This document shows positions 1-8,750 of a stretch of DNA of 64,000 nucleotides, piece by piece (the first letter of the stretch is position 1; each line of letters begins with the position of its first letter). The notes beneath the pieces were generated by a model, which had not been told where the DNA came from, made no database searches, and worked only from the letters and a program-made list of their open reading frames with translations. The position numbers were made by a program, and so were the translations under genes. Source of the stretch: Nocardioides zhouii (GTDB lineage: Bacteria > Actinomycetota > Actinomycetes > Propionibacteriales > Nocardioidaceae); NCBI RefSeq assembly GCF_004137345.1, contig NZ_SDWV01000001.1, positions 124,001 to 188,000 of the forward strand. Reading direction: 5' to 3'.

Positions 1-524
1 AGCACGCCGAGCGACTCGGCAGGGTCGCCCGACCACCCGAGGAAGGCCGGCACGGCCACGCGCAGCGCGGCTCCATGGGACACGACCAGGCCGGTCTCGC
101 CGTCGGCGAGCGTGTCGACGTACGACGTCAGCGCGGGCACGAAGCGCGCCAGCACGTCGTCGCGGGTCTCCCGCCCCGGGATCGCCTCGAACTCGCCGGC
201 GAGCAGGGCGGCGTACTCCTCCGGGTGCGCGGCGGCGTACTCCTCGCTGGTCAGGCCGGCGCGGTTCGGGCCGATGTCGAACTCGCGCAGCCGCGGGTCG
301 CGGACCGGCTCGAGGCCGCACTCGGCGGCGACGGCATCGGCCGTCTGTGCCGCGCGGGCGAGGTCGGACGACCAGATCGTGACGGGTCGCAACGCGGCGA
401 GCACCGGCGCAACCTCCTTGGCCTGCGCCAGCCCGACGTCGTCGAGGGGCACGTCGGCGTGGCCCTGCGCACGGCCGGTGTCGTTCCACTCCGTGCGCCC
501 GTGCCGCAGGAGAACGAGCCTCAC
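1..524 (-). CDS. Histidine phosphatase family protein, 3' end outside window
   Basis: Phosphoglycerate-mutase-like phosphatase that works through a phosphohistidine. From a GTG at 524 the protein starts [18 protein letters not shown] is the catalytic motif (His8). A later stretch, ETGLVVSHGAALR, carries the second conserved histidine of the family. The gene runs off the left edge after about 174 codons, so the C-terminus is not visible; family members are usually 190-220 residues. The start codon overlaps the rsfS stop by 4 bases (GTGA), so the two are probably translationally coupled. A phosphatase of this kind next to rsfS and nadD is a common actinobacterial arrangement. The substrate cannot be deduced. 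Confidence 0.88.
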   Translation of the reverse strand, partial: MRLVLLRHGRTEWNDTGRAQGHADVPLDDVGLAQAKEVAPVLAALRPVTIWSSDLARAAQTADAVAAECGLEPVRDPRLREFDIGPNRAGLTSEEYAAAHPEEYAALLAGEFEAIPGRETRDDVLARFVPALTSYVDTLADGETGLVVSHGAALRVAVPAFLGWSGDPAESLGV

Positions 525-880
525 GTCAGGGTGAGCGGGATCACCGGGCAGTCGCTCCAGAGCCGCTCGAGGGCGTAGAACATCCGCTCCTCCTCGTGCT
601 GCACGTGGATGACGATCTCGCCGTAGTCGAGCAGAACCCAGCGACCCTCGCGGTGGCCCTCGCGGCGGATCGGCTTGGCGCCGGCGTCGCGGAGCTTGTC
701 CTCGACCTCGTCGACGATGGCGCCCACCATCCGCTCGTTGGTGGCGCTGGCCAGCACGAAGGCGTCGGTGATCGCGATCTGCTCGCTGACGTCGAAGGCC
801 AGGACCTGGTCGGCCTTCTTGTCGTGCGCGGCCTGGGCCGCGACGGCGACGAGCTCGAGGGCGTGGTCGGTGGCTGTCAT
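521..880 (-). CDS. rsfS: Ribosome silencing factor RsfS
   Basis: RsfS (Iojap/YbeB family) binds ribosomal protein uL14 on the 50S subunit and blocks subunit joining, lowering translation when nutrients are short. The 119-residue product has the usual family length. It carries the conserved stretches [18 protein letters not shown], the region around [18 protein letters not shown] and [20 protein letters not shown]. It lies between nadD and a histidine phosphatase and overlaps both by 4 bases, so it sits in a coupled run with NAD synthesis. The nadD-rsfS pairing is widespread in bacteria, which supports the call. Confidence 0.95.
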   Translation of the reverse strand: MTATDHALELVAVAAQAAHDKKADQVLAFDVSEQIAITDAFVLASATNERMVGAIVDEVEDKLRDAGAKPIRREGHREGRWVLLDYGEIVIHVQHEEERMFYALERLWSDCPVIPLTLT

Positions 881-1530
881 GCAGTGTCCTTGCTGTCGTG
901 CGTGGTCGAGGGAGAGGCGTAGAGGTCGTGCTTGGCGATGTACTGGACGACGCCGTCGGGCACGAGGTACCAGACCGGTTCGCCGCGCCGATGACGGTCG
1001 CGGCAGTCGGTCGAGGAGATCGCCAGTGCGGGGATCTCGACCATGGTGACCTTGTCGGACGGGATCTTCTCAATCGTCGCGGGGTCCATCTCGTAGCCCG
1101 GCCGCGTACAACCGACGAAGGTCGCCAGCTCGAAGAGCTCGTCGGCGTCGCGCCAGGTGAAGATGTCGGCCAGTGCGTCGGCGCCGGTGATGAAGAACAG
1201 CTCCGCGTCGGGCATCTCGGACTTGAGGTCGCGCAGCGTGTCGATCGTGTACGTCGGCCCGTCGCGGTCGATGTCGACGCGCGAGACGTTGAACCGGGGG
1301 TTGGCCGCGGTCGCGACCACCGTCATCAGGTAGCGGTGCTCCGCCTCGGTGACGTCGCGGTCGCTCTTCTGCCACGGGTCGCCGGTGGGGACGAAGACGA
1401 CCTCGTCGAGGTCGAACCACGACTGGACCTCGGAGGCGGCCACCAGGTGTCCGTGGTGGATGGGGTCGAACGTGCCGCCCATCACCCCGACGCGACGCAC
1501 CACGGGATCAGCTGTGCTCGCGTCCGCCAC
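877..1530 (-). CDS. nadD: Nicotinate-nucleotide adenylyltransferase NadD
   Basis: Transfers AMP from ATP to nicotinate mononucleotide, giving deamido-NAD in NAD synthesis; cytoplasmic. The nucleotidyltransferase motif [11 protein letters not shown] lies near residues 19-29 and the ISSTDCR motif (family ISSTxxR) near residues 170-176. At 217 residues it is slightly long because of an N-terminal extension ([19 protein letters not shown]). That extension overlaps the small upstream membrane gene by 23 bases. In-frame GTG codons at 1503 and 1500 would start the protein just after that gene's stop and may be the true start. The 3' end overlaps rsfS by 4 bases. Confidence 0.95.
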   Translation of the reverse strand: MADASTADPVVRRVGVMGGTFDPIHHGHLVAASEVQSWFDLDEVVFVPTGDPWQKSDRDVTEAEHRYLMTVVATAANPRFNVSRVDIDRDGPTYTIDTLRDLKSEMPDAELFFITGADALADIFTWRDADELFELATFVGCTRPGYEMDPATIEKIPSDKVTMVEIPALAISSTDCRDRHRRGEPVWYLVPDGVVQYIAKHDLYASPSTTHDSKDTA

Positions 1531-1657
1531 CGAAGGAGACGACGGCCGCCAACAGCACGAGGAGCAGGCCGAGGGCGATCGCGCCCACGAGGTAGGGGCT
1601 CACCACGGGGTCGCCGTGCTCCGCCTCGGCGGCGAGGACGATCAGGGAGTTCAGCAT
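1508..1657 (-). CDS. Small membrane protein between proA and nadD
   Basis: A 49-residue ORF starting [15 protein letters not shown] and ending GGGREHS. It has one strongly hydrophobic segment ([17 protein letters not shown], about residues 24-40), so it should be a single-pass membrane protein. It lies between proA and nadD on the same strand, 31 bases after proA and overlapping the annotated nadD start by 23 bases. It is below usual gene-calling thresholds. The clean transmembrane design and the position in a tight gene run suggest it is real. No function is known to me. Confidence 0.7.
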   Translation of the reverse strand: MLNSLIVLAAEAEHGDPVVSPYLVGAIALGLLLVLLAAVVSFGGGREHS

Positions 1658-1688
1658 GCGCGCATCCTATCGGCCCGGCCGGTGCGCC

Positions 1689-2939
1689 TCAGCGCACGTG
1701 CCCGTCACCGACCACGACGTACTTGCTCGAGGTCATCTCGGGCAGCCCCATCGGGCCGCGGGCGTGCAGCTTCTGGGTCGAGATCCCGATCTCGGCGCCG
1801 AAGCCGAACTCGCCGCCGTCAGTGAACCGGGTGGAGGCGTTGACGACCACGGCGGCGGAGTCGACGGCCGCGACGAAGCGTCGGATGGTGGCCTGGTCCC
1901 GCGCCAGGATCGCCTCGGTGTGGCCGGAGGAGTAGCGCCGGATGTGCTCGATGGCACCCTCGACGTCGTCGACCACTGCCGCCGAGATCTCCATGGCCAG
2001 GAACTCGGCCGCGTGGTCCTCGTCGGTCGCCGGCACCACGTCGTCGTACTCAGCGAAGGCGGGGTCGCCGTGGACCAGTACCCCCGCGGCCTGCAGGGCC
2101 TCGACGACCGTCGGGAGGAACTCGTCGGCGACGTCGCGGTGCACGAGCAGCGACTCGGCCGCGTTGCACACGCTCGTACGTTGGGTCTTGGCGTTGAGCA
2201 CGATCGCGAGCGCCTGCTCGAGGTCGGCGGACGCGTCGACGTACACGTGGCAGTTGCCCACCCCGGTCTCGATCACCGGGACCGTGGACTCCTCGACGAC
2301 GCTCCGGATCAGGCCCGCGCCGCCGCGCGGGATCAGCACGTCGACCAGCCCGCGGGCCCGCATCAGGGCCTTCACGCTGTCGTGGGTCTCCCCCGGCACC
2401 AGCTGTACGACGTCCTCCGGCAGGCCGGTGCCGGCCAGCGCCCCGCGCATCGCCGCAACGAGGGCGGCATTGCTCGACCGGGCACTGGACGAGCCCCGCA
2501 GCAGCACGGCGTTGCCGGCCTTGAGGCAGATCCCGGCAGCATCGGCGGTGACGTTGGGTCGGGCCTCGTAGATCATTCCGACGACGCCGAACGGCACCCG
2601 TACCTGCCGCAACTCGAGGCCGTTGGCCAGCGTGCTGCCGCGCAGCACCTCGCCCACCGGGTCCGGCAGCGCCGCGACGTCGCGCAGTCCCTGCGCCATC
2701 GCCGCGAGCCGGTTGGTGTCGAGACGCAGCCGGTCGACGATGTTGGCCGGGGTGCCGCCGGACTCGGCGCGCGCGACGTCCTCGGCATTGGCGGCCAGCA
2801 CATCGGCTTCGGCGGCGAGCAGCGCGTCGGCCATCGCGTGCAGCGCGGCGTCCTTGGTCGCCCGGGTGGCCGTGGCGAGGACATGGCTGGCCGTCCTCGC
2901 CCGGGTGGCGACCTCGCGGACGTCCTCCTCGCTGCTCAT
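1689..2939 (-). CDS. proA: Gamma-glutamyl phosphate reductase ProA
   Basis: NADPH-dependent reduction of gamma-glutamyl phosphate to glutamate semialdehyde, the second step of proline synthesis. The 416-residue product is typical for the family. The cofactor region reads [16 protein letters not shown] (about 121-136) and the catalytic cysteine is Cys258 in [17 protein letters not shown]. An open frame continues upstream, but homology begins at [16 protein letters not shown], so the ATG at 2939 was chosen. A -10-like TACGCT ends 7 bases before that ATG, suggesting a leaderless transcript. The proline partner ProB is not in the window. Confidence 0.96.
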   Translation of the reverse strand: MSSEEDVREVATRARTASHVLATATRATKDAALHAMADALLAAEADVLAANAEDVARAESGGTPANIVDRLRLDTNRLAAMAQGLRDVAALPDPVGEVLRGSTLANGLELRQVRVPFGVVGMIYEARPNVTADAAGICLKAGNAVLLRGSSSARSSNAALVAAMRGALAGTGLPEDVVQLVPGETHDSVKALMRARGLVDVLIPRGGAGLIRSVVEESTVPVIETGVGNCHVYVDASADLEQALAIVLNAKTQRTSVCNAAESLLVHRDVADEFLPTVVEALQAAGVLVHGDPAFAEYDDVVPATDEDHAAEFLAMEISAAVVDDVEGAIEHIRRYSSGHTEAILARDQATIRRFVAAVDSAAVVVNASTRFTDGGEFGFGAEIGISTQKLHARGPMGLPEMTSSKYVVVGDGHVR

Positions 2940-2946
2940 GCCGCAC

Positions 2947-3008
2947 AGCGTAGGCCGGTGAGGCGTCCGGGGCGTCGAGCGCGGTGGCGCGTGGACCGGG
3001 ACTACCCT
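2947..3008. promoter_or_regulatory. Divergent leaderless promoters of proA and the 3015 gene
   Basis: On the minus strand TACGCT (2952-2947) ends 7 bases before the proA ATG. On the plus strand TACCCT (3003-3008) ends 6 bases before the ATG at 3015. Both have A at position 2 and T at position 6 of the hexamer, as expected for actinobacterial -10 elements. No Shine-Dalgarno sequence precedes either start. I infer that both mRNAs are leaderless. Confidence 0.55.
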
Positions 3009-3014
3009 CCCTCC

Positions 3015-4559
3015 ATGTCGCGCTACACCGGGCTGGTCGTCGCACTGGCGACGGCCGCAGCAGTCATGACCGTCGCGACCGTGGACGCCACTCCGCCGGC
3101 GACATTCGCGGTGGCGGCAACGGCCGAGCTGCCACGCGACATCGAGACCGGCGTCGAGCTCACGCTCGCCGACGGCGACCTGTTGCGGGTGTGGGCGGAG
3201 GACAGCGACGGACGCAGGGTCTGGTCGCGCCGGCGCGATGCGGCGGCCGGCGTCTGGGGCCCACGCCTGCTGGTCCTGAAGACGACGAAGGGCCAGTGCG
3301 ACGACGTCGACGCGCGCACGGCGAACGGAGCGGTGGCGGTCCTGGCCCACTGCGACATCGGCGGCATGGGGGACGAGTCGACGCCGACGCCCGACGCTCG
3401 CGCCCTCTGGTCCCCCGACGCGGTCACCTGGTCGGCGTACGAGCTCGAGGGCGAGGCGGGCGAGGAGCCCGGCATCTCCCCCGACGGCCTCAACGCGGTC
3501 TGGCCGATGGCGGACGGGTACGTCACCCACACCGCGGCCGGGTTCGCGCCGCACGTGCTGGCCACGCCCGACCGGGAGACGGGCGCAACGGCCACCATCA
3601 ACGACGCCGCACTGGTGTCCTACCTGTACGGCATCACGTCCGGCGATGCCTGCAGTCTCGTCGTGCTCACGCGGACCGGCGACGGCTCACCCGCGCGCCA
3701 GGACCTTCCTCTGCGCAGTGAGTGCTGGCACACCTTGATCGCCAACATCGACGCGGACACCGCCTGGGTGGGCGACGTCCACTACCCGGAGGGGCGCGCG
3801 GTGGTCTCCCGTCCAGACGCCGGCTCGCCGTGGTCGGTCACCCAGATCGCTCCCATCGACGCGCCGGGGCTCGAGGACGTCAGCGGAGTGCTCTCCACCG
3901 ACTTCTTCACGGCGCCCGGGCTTCCTCTCGTCGCACTCGGGTCACGTGTCGGCCGGCAGGTGCGCGCCCAGCGCTACGACCCGGCCGCCCAGGCATGGGG
4001 ACCGGTGACCACGGTGCACAGGTCGCGCACCCCGTGCCAGTGGGGCAACAACCTCATCGAGACGCCGCTCGCCGTCCTCGCCATCGTCCTGCAGTGCGGG
4101 GACAGCAACGTGGTGCTCACCACGCGCGACGGCCTGGCGTGGAGGGCGCTACGGATGGGTGAGCGCCCGGTCGGCAACTCACCCGACGGTCGCTACGTCG
4201 CCGTGCCCGGACCGACCAGCACCCACGTCATCTCGGCCGAGCTCGGCGTCGTGAGCCTGCCCGGCGGGATCACGGGGCGGTGCGACGTCGTGGTCCCCGA
4301 CGGTCCCCGGGCAGCCGTGCAGCTGCTCGCGGAGGCAGGCTCGCGGCGGTGGCCGACACTCCTGCGGCGCGTCTCCGCGACCGGCACGAAGCGGCTGGGG
4401 CGGTACGCGGCGCGGACCACCGGCCGGTGCTCGGAGGCCGAACCGGGTTACTACCTGCCCCTCCACTTCGACATGAGGAGCACCCGCATCGACCTGGGCC
4501 AGGCTGTGCGGATCGTGCGGCGCGACAGCGGCTGGACGGTGCGGATCAAGCGTTTCTGA
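3015..4559 (+). CDS. Secreted protein of unknown function
   Basis: The 514-residue product starts [29 protein letters not shown], a signal peptide with a hydrophobic core and likely cleavage near residues 26-32. The mature part has recurring short blocks with W/Y near aromatic beta strands (for example [18 protein letters not shown] and [18 protein letters not shown]). These look like the blades of a sialidase- or exo-alpha-sialidase-like beta propeller, but I see no clear Asp-box consensus. The start is supported by a -10-like box 6 bases upstream. The 3' end faces etfA across a terminator hairpin. No function is assigned. Confidence 0.75.
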   Translation: MSRYTGLVVALATAAAVMTVATVDATPPATFAVAATAELPRDIETGVELTLADGDLLRVWAEDSDGRRVWSRRRDAAAGVWGPRLLVLKTTKGQCDDVDARTANGAVAVLAHCDIGGMGDESTPTPDARALWSPDAVTWSAYELEGEAGEEPGISPDGLNAVWPMADGYVTHTAAGFAPHVLATPDRETGATATINDAALVSYLYGITSGDACSLVVLTRTGDGSPARQDLPLRSECWHTLIANIDADTAWVGDVHYPEGRAVVSRPDAGSPWSVTQIAPIDAPGLEDVSGVLSTDFFTAPGLPLVALGSRVGRQVRAQRYDPAAQAWGPVTTVHRSRTPCQWGNNLIETPLAVLAIVLQCGDSNVVLTTRDGLAWRALRMGERPVGNSPDGRYVAVPGPTSTHVISAELGVVSLPGGITGRCDVVVPDGPRAAVQLLAEAGSRRWPTLLRRVSATGTKRLGRYAARTTGRCSEAEPGYYLPLHFDMRSTRIDLGQAVRIVRRDSGWTVRIKRF

Positions 4560-4575
4560 CGGGCCCGGACGCGCG

Positions 4576-4606
4576 GACGGCCCGGCAGATCGCCTGCCGG
4601 GCCGTC
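4576..4606. terminator. Hairpin terminator between convergent genes
   Basis: A perfect 13-bp stem (4576-4588 with 4594-4606) with a 5-base loop (ATCGC) sits between the stop of the secreted-protein gene and the stop of etfA. It is very GC-rich and lacks a strong T-run, as is common in actinobacteria. Its location suggests a bidirectional terminator. Confidence 0.75.
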
Positions 4607-4625
4607 GTACGCGGTGGTGCTGGGC

Positions 4626-5579
4626 TCAGCCCTTGCGCTCCTTGACCTTCTCGGTCGCGGCGGGCAGGACCGTGTGCAGGTCACCCACGACGCCGAAGTC
4701 GACGAGCTCGAAGATCGGCGCCTCGGGGTCCTTGTTGACCGCGACGATCGTCTTCGACGTCTGCATGCCGGCGCGGTGCTGGATCGCACCGGAGATGCCG
4801 TTGGCGACGTAGAGCTGGGGCGAGACCGTCTTGCCGGTCTGGCCGACCTGGAACGCGTGTGGCATCCAGCCCGAGTCGACCGCTGCGCGCGAGGCGCCGA
4901 CCGCTGCGCCGAGGCTGTCGGCGAAGCCCTCGACGGGCTCGAAGTTGCCGCCGGTGCCACGACCGCCGGAGACCACGATGGCCGCCTCGGTCAGCTCGGG
5001 GCGACCGGTGGACTGGCGCGGCTGGGTGGCCACGATCTGCGCGGTCTTCGCGCCGTCGCTGATGGTCGCGGCGAACGCCTCGACCGTCCCGGCACCCTCG
5101 GACTCCTCGGGAGCGGCCGAGTTCGGCTTGACGGTGATGATCGGCGTGCCCTGCGTGACCTTGGCCTGCACGGTGAAGTTGCCGGCGAACACGCTCTGCG
5201 TGGTGACGCCGCCCTCCTGCACGTCGACGGCGTCGGTGATCAGCCCGGAGCCGATCTTGATCGCCAGGCGCGCGGCGACCTCCTTGTTCTCGAAGGTCGA
5301 GGGCAGCAGGATCGCGGCCGGAGAGGTCTTCTCGACCAGCTGCTGCAGGGCCTCGGCCTTCGGCGCGACGAGGAACCCCTTGATCTGCGCGTCGTCGATC
5401 ACGTAGACCTTCGCGGCGCCGTACTTCTTGACCTTCTCGGCCACGGCGTCGCCCTGCTCGGGCGAGCCGAAGAACACTGCGGCCGGCTCGCCGAGGCGCT
5501 TCGCGATCGTGAGCAGCTCGTAGGTGGGCTTCTTGACCTCGCCGTCGGCGTGGTCGACGACTACCAGGACTTCAGACAT
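4626..5579 (-). CDS. etfA: Electron transfer flavoprotein alpha subunit
   Basis: Alpha subunit of ETF, the heterodimer that takes electrons from acyl-CoA dehydrogenases and passes them to the quinone pool. It holds most of the FAD site. The 317-residue protein starts [22 protein letters not shown]. The C-terminal FAD domain shows [13 protein letters not shown] (family SGGRG), then [20 protein letters not shown] and GAIQHRAGM, all signature stretches. The open frame extends upstream, but the N-terminus of the family matches the ATG at 5579. It follows etfB by 22 bases on the same strand, so the two form an operon. Confidence 0.96.
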   Translation of the reverse strand: MSEVLVVVDHADGEVKKPTYELLTIAKRLGEPAAVFFGSPEQGDAVAEKVKKYGAAKVYVIDDAQIKGFLVAPKAEALQQLVEKTSPAAILLPSTFENKEVAARLAIKIGSGLITDAVDVQEGGVTTQSVFAGNFTVQAKVTQGTPIITVKPNSAAPEESEGAGTVEAFAATISDGAKTAQIVATQPRQSTGRPELTEAAIVVSGGRGTGGNFEPVEGFADSLGAAVGASRAAVDSGWMPHAFQVGQTGKTVSPQLYVANGISGAIQHRAGMQTSKTIVAVNKDPEAPIFELVDFGVVGDLHTVLPAATEKVKERKG

Positions 5580-5601
5580 GTTCTCGCTCCTCTTCCCGGT
5601 C

Positions 5602-6402
5602 TCAGATGAACTTCTTGGACGCGAGGAAGTCGACAAGCGCGCCAGCGCCCGAGCCGTCCTCGTCGGTGACGATCTCGCCGGCCGTACGCGGCGGGCGCTC
5701 GGTGGTGTCCTCCACCTGCGACCAGGCGACCGACAGGCCGACCTCGCCGGCGTCGACACCCAGGTCGGACAGCGACCAGGTCTCGAGCGGCTTCTTCTTC
5801 GCGGCCATGATGCCCTTGAACGACGGGTAGCGGGCCTCGCCCGACTGGTCGGTCACGCTCAGGACGATCGGGAGCGTCGCGCCGATGACCTCGGTCGAAC
5901 CCTCGTTGTCGCGCTTGATCCGGATCTGGTCGCCCTGCGACTCGATCACGGAGGCGAGCGTGACCTGCGGCAGGCCGAGGCGCTCGGCGAGCATCGCGGG
6001 GACGACGGAGCCCGACGCGTCGGTCGACGCCATCCCGCAGATCACGAGGTCGGCACCGGCGTCGGCCTTGATCTTCTCGACGGCCTTGGCCAGCACCAGC
6101 GAGGTGGCGATGTAGTCGGAGCCGGCGATCGCGTCGTCGACGACATGGACACCGGAGTCGGCACCCATCTGCAGCGCCTTGCGCACCGCGTCGGCGGCCT
6201 TCTCGGGGCCGACCGTGAGCGCGGTGACGGTGATCTCCTCACCCTCACGCTTCTCGCGGAACTGCAGGGCCTGCTCGACGGCGTACTCGTCCAGCTCGGA
6301 CAACAGGCCATCGACACCGACGCGGTCGACGGTGAAGTCGTCCTCGAACTTCCGGTCGGCCGTGGCGTCCGGCACGTGCTTCACACAGACAACAATGTTC
6401 AT
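5602..6402 (-). CDS. etfB: Electron transfer flavoprotein beta subunit
   Basis: Beta subunit of ETF, which binds AMP and docks dehydrogenases. The 266-residue product begins MNIVVCVKHVPDATADRKF, matching the family N-terminus, so the ATG at 6402 was chosen over the longer open frame. The region VICGMASTDASGSVVPAMLA corresponds to the nucleotide-binding loop, and the C-terminal half carries the conserved KGIMAAKKKPLETWSL stretch. It is the first gene of an etfBA operon. The window also has an enoyl-CoA hydratase, a thiolase and a hydroxyacyl-CoA dehydrogenase, so ETF probably serves fatty acid or acyl-CoA oxidation here. Confidence 0.96.
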   Translation of the reverse strand: MNIVVCVKHVPDATADRKFEDDFTVDRVGVDGLLSELDEYAVEQALQFREKREGEEITVTALTVGPEKAADAVRKALQMGADSGVHVVDDAIAGSDYIATSLVLAKAVEKIKADAGADLVICGMASTDASGSVVPAMLAERLGLPQVTLASVIESQGDQIRIKRDNEGSTEVIGATLPIVLSVTDQSGEARYPSFKGIMAAKKKPLETWSLSDLGVDAGEVGLSVAWSQVEDTTERPPRTAGEIVTDEDGSGAGALVDFLASKKFI

Positions 6403-6467
6403 GGTGGTGTGGCCTCGCGGCCCCTCCTGTGGACTCGGATGTGCTTGCGAGGTTACTAGCCAGTCAC

Positions 6468-6491
6468 CCCGGCACGGAATGCCGTTCCGGG
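6468..6491. promoter_or_regulatory. Imperfect palindrome upstream of etfB
   Basis: A 24-base imperfect palindrome (CCCGG arms, inner ACGG/CCGT) lies between the end of the Ig-like gene and the etfB start, both on the minus strand. It could be the terminator of the Ig-like operon or an operator for etfBA. A TAGTAA hexamer on the minus strand nearby (about 6453-6458) could be the etfB -10. The sequence does not decide between these. Confidence 0.4.
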
Positions 6492-6513
6492 TGGAGTGGC
6501 TCACAGCCCTCGC

Positions 6514-7182
6514 TCAGCGTTGCCGGACCGCGAACTTCTCGGAGTGGCGCTCCGCGAGGTGCTGGCCGTCGCCGGCGTACGTCACCCGCAGGCGGTACGT
6601 GCCCGTGCGGAGGATGCCGAACCGGGCGAGCGCGGCTCCGGTCGTGTCGAGCGTGCGCTCACGCGGCGTGATCGTGCCGGTTCCGAGATGACGGACGGTC
6701 ACGGTCACCGGACCCGTCGGGCGCGTGCCGTACTCCCCCGCCGCCGTCACGACCACGGAGGTGGGGATGCGTGCGCCGCGCCCCGTCACCCGCACCTGGA
6801 GGCGGGTGCGCACCTGACTGACCACCCACGTGACGGTCGGGGACGCGCTGCTCGCCTGCCGGTCGGGGAACTGCGGGGCGAACGTCGCGGACACCGGGTG
6901 CTCCCCCACGAGCGCGCGCGGCAACACCGCGCTCGCACTGCCGTCCGCCCTGAGGTTGGCCTTGATCACGCTGCCGTCGATCGTGAACGTGACGTCCCCC
7001 TCTGCGGGTCCGCCGGGGGTGTCCACGTGCGCCGACGCGGTCACGGTCTGGCCGTACGCCGACTGCACCGTGCTCAGCACCAGCGTGGTCGTCGACGTCG
7101 GGGCGCCGTACGCAGGCACTGCCGACGCCGCGCCCGCGAGGACGAGGAGTGCGACGGTGCCGGCGGCACGGGACCCGACCAT
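6514..7182 (-). CDS. Secreted Ig-like repeat protein, shorter copy
   Basis: The 222-residue product starts MVGSRAAGTVALLVLAGAASAVPAYGA, a clear signal peptide. Two Ig-like beta-sandwich modules follow. The first runs about TTLVLSTVQSAYGQTVTASA to SATFAP, with the typical GxVTFxxDG core; the second ends GTYRLRVTYAGDGQHLAERH. It aligns along its whole mature length with the C-terminal half of the neighbouring upstream gene (for example YGQ..TASA, VTFTIDG, VTYAGD..HLAER). It is therefore a domain duplicate with its own signal peptide. The two genes abut with a 1-base overlap and should be co-transcribed. No catalytic motif is seen; a surface or extracellular structural role is inferred. Confidence 0.85.
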   Translation of the reverse strand: MVGSRAAGTVALLVLAGAASAVPAYGAPTSTTTLVLSTVQSAYGQTVTASAHVDTPGGPAEGDVTFTIDGSVIKANLRADGSASAVLPRALVGEHPVSATFAPQFPDRQASSASPTVTWVVSQVRTRLQVRVTGRGARIPTSVVVTAAGEYGTRPTGPVTVTVRHLGTGTITPRERTLDTTGAALARFGILRTGTYRLRVTYAGDGQHLAERHSEKFAVRQR

Positions 7183-8360
7183 CAGCGGCGCGCGACCTTG
7201 AAGGTCTTGGTCTTCCGCTCGGCGAGGTGGTTGACGTCACCGCGGTAGGTCACCACGACGCGGTAACGCCCCTGGGCCAGCACGCCGAGGCGGATCTGCG
7301 CGGTGCCGGCGTCGCTGAGCGTGCGGCTCTTGAGCCACTTGCCGGGCTTGCCGAGGCGCTTGACCTTGAGCTGCACCTTGCCGGTCGGCACGGTGCCGTA
7401 CACGCCCGCTGCCTTCACGCCCACGCGGGTGACGGAGTTCGTGGTCCTGCCGGTGACGGGGATCCGCACCTTGGTCTCGGCCTTGGCCACGGTCCAGGCC
7501 TGAGCAGCCGACGAGCTGCCGACGAACGCCGCCAGGTCCGTCGGCGCGAAGGTCGCCACGATGCTGTGGGCACCGACGGCCGCGTCCGGCAGCACGAGCG
7601 ACGCGATCCCGTCCTTGTCGACCTTCGCGCGGGTCACGATCCCGTCGACGAAGAACACGACCTCTCCCGCCGGGGTGCCGGACGACGCCACGACCTTGGC
7701 CGAGGCGTTGACGTCCTGGCCGTACGTCGCCGTGGCCCTCGCGAGCGTCAGCGTCGTGGTCGTGGAGGCAGCGACTGCGATCGTGTCGATGACGGGCGGC
7801 TTGCCGTTGGGCGCCTCGCAGGAGATCGCTGCGTCGCCCGCGGCCACGTTGTTGTTGAAGAACCGCAGCGATCCGGTGATCCTGCCGGCGGAGACCTCGA
7901 GGGTCGACGGGGTCGGAGGGGCGGTGTACGTGAAGGGAGCCGAGGCACCGTTGAGCAAGACCGCCGTGGGGACCGTCTGGTCGTTGAGCGCCGTCCTGGG
8001 GACGTTCAGGACGGGGTTGGCCGCCGCCGTACCGAAGGTGACGCTCGAGGTCAGCGTCGCCTCGACCTGGGTTGCCGGCTTGGCGGCGATCGCCTTCGCC
8101 GTCTCACCGGGCAGCGTGGCCTTCGCCGTGACGATCAACTGCGTCGACTGGCCCGTGATCATCCGCGGCGGGGCGTTGGTGTCGAGGACGACCGGCAGGG
8201 TGAAGGTGCCGAGCCCGTCCGCGGTGCAGGTGTAGTCGATCGACGGACTCACCGCCTCGGCGGCGGGCGGAAGCGCCGCCAGGGCAACGACGGCGAGCGA
8301 ACCGGAAGCGACCGCCGCGGCGGCGCGGCGGGACCGGGTGCGTACGGAGAACGTCATCAT
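7182..8360 (-). CDS. Secreted protein with N-terminal DUF6801-like domain and Ig-like repeats
   Basis: The 392-residue product carries a signal peptide (basic N-terminus, then AVASGSLAVVALAALPPAAEA). The N-terminal mature region starts SIDYTCTADGLGTFTLPVVL; it resembles actinobacterial domains of the DUF6801 type, a family call made from memory with modest certainty. Two Ig-like modules follow and end GRYRVVVTYRGDVNHLAERK. The C-terminus is basic. Two consecutive ATG codons (8360, 8357) compete as starts. A TATCGT box ends 7 bases before the first, which favours 8360 and a leaderless mRNA. It heads a two-gene run with its shorter paralogue. Confidence 0.85.
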   Translation of the reverse strand: MMTFSVRTRSRRAAAAVASGSLAVVALAALPPAAEAVSPSIDYTCTADGLGTFTLPVVLDTNAPPRMITGQSTQLIVTAKATLPGETAKAIAAKPATQVEATLTSSVTFGTAAANPVLNVPRTALNDQTVPTAVLLNGASAPFTYTAPPTPSTLEVSAGRITGSLRFFNNNVAAGDAAISCEAPNGKPPVIDTIAVAASTTTTLTLARATATYGQDVNASAKVVASSGTPAGEVVFFVDGIVTRAKVDKDGIASLVLPDAAVGAHSIVATFAPTDLAAFVGSSSAAQAWTVAKAETKVRIPVTGRTTNSVTRVGVKAAGVYGTVPTGKVQLKVKRLGKPGKWLKSRTLSDAGTAQIRLGVLAQGRYRVVVTYRGDVNHLAERKTKTFKVARR

Positions 8361-8400
8361 GCCCCTGACGATAGACGCTCCGAGGCGCCGCCCGGTGGGA

Positions 8401-8703
8401 TCAGGGCTTGATGATCCGGTCGAGGATGCGACCCACGACCAGGTAGGCGATCGCGCCGAGTCCCCAGTTGAAGAGCGCGTTCTTGACCTGGGCGCCGTCG
8501 CCCTGGAACTGCTTGATGCCGTCCTTGCGGGAGAAGACGTCGAGGTCGACGTAGTCGGCCGCGCGGAGGACGAAGTCCACCGCGACGTTGGAGCGGTTGG
8601 CGTCGAGCGCGATCAGCAGCGCCCCCACGGCCAGCAGCAGGGCGGCCAGGACGCACACCAGCCAGATGAGCTGGGCCACGCGTGCCCGGATCTTCGTCAC
8701 CAC
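8401..8703 (-). CDS. Small two-span membrane protein
   Basis: A 100-residue protein with one long hydrophobic helix (about 13-32, IWLVCVLAALLLAVGALLIAL) and a second near the C-terminus (ALFNWGLGAIAYLVVGRILD, about 76-95), ending in a basic tail. The start is one of two adjacent GTG codons (8703, 8700); AGGAG lies about 12 bases upstream of the first. It is 47 bases downstream of the enoyl-CoA hydratase gene on the same strand. It resembles conserved actinobacterial membrane proteins of unknown function. No activity is proposed. Confidence 0.75.
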   Translation of the reverse strand: MVTKIRARVAQLIWLVCVLAALLLAVGALLIALDANRSNVAVDFVLRAADYVDLDVFSRKDGIKQFQGDGAQVKNALFNWGLGAIAYLVVGRILDRIIKP

Positions 8704-8750
8704 AGGTCGTTCTCCTCAGTTCGTGCCGGTCGTGTGTGGTCGAGCGGGGA

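Noticed and set aside
1656..3014. Open frame upstream of the secreted protein gene, antisense to proA
   Set aside because: Low-complexity, antisense-type composition. The signal peptide and -10 box place the start at 3015.
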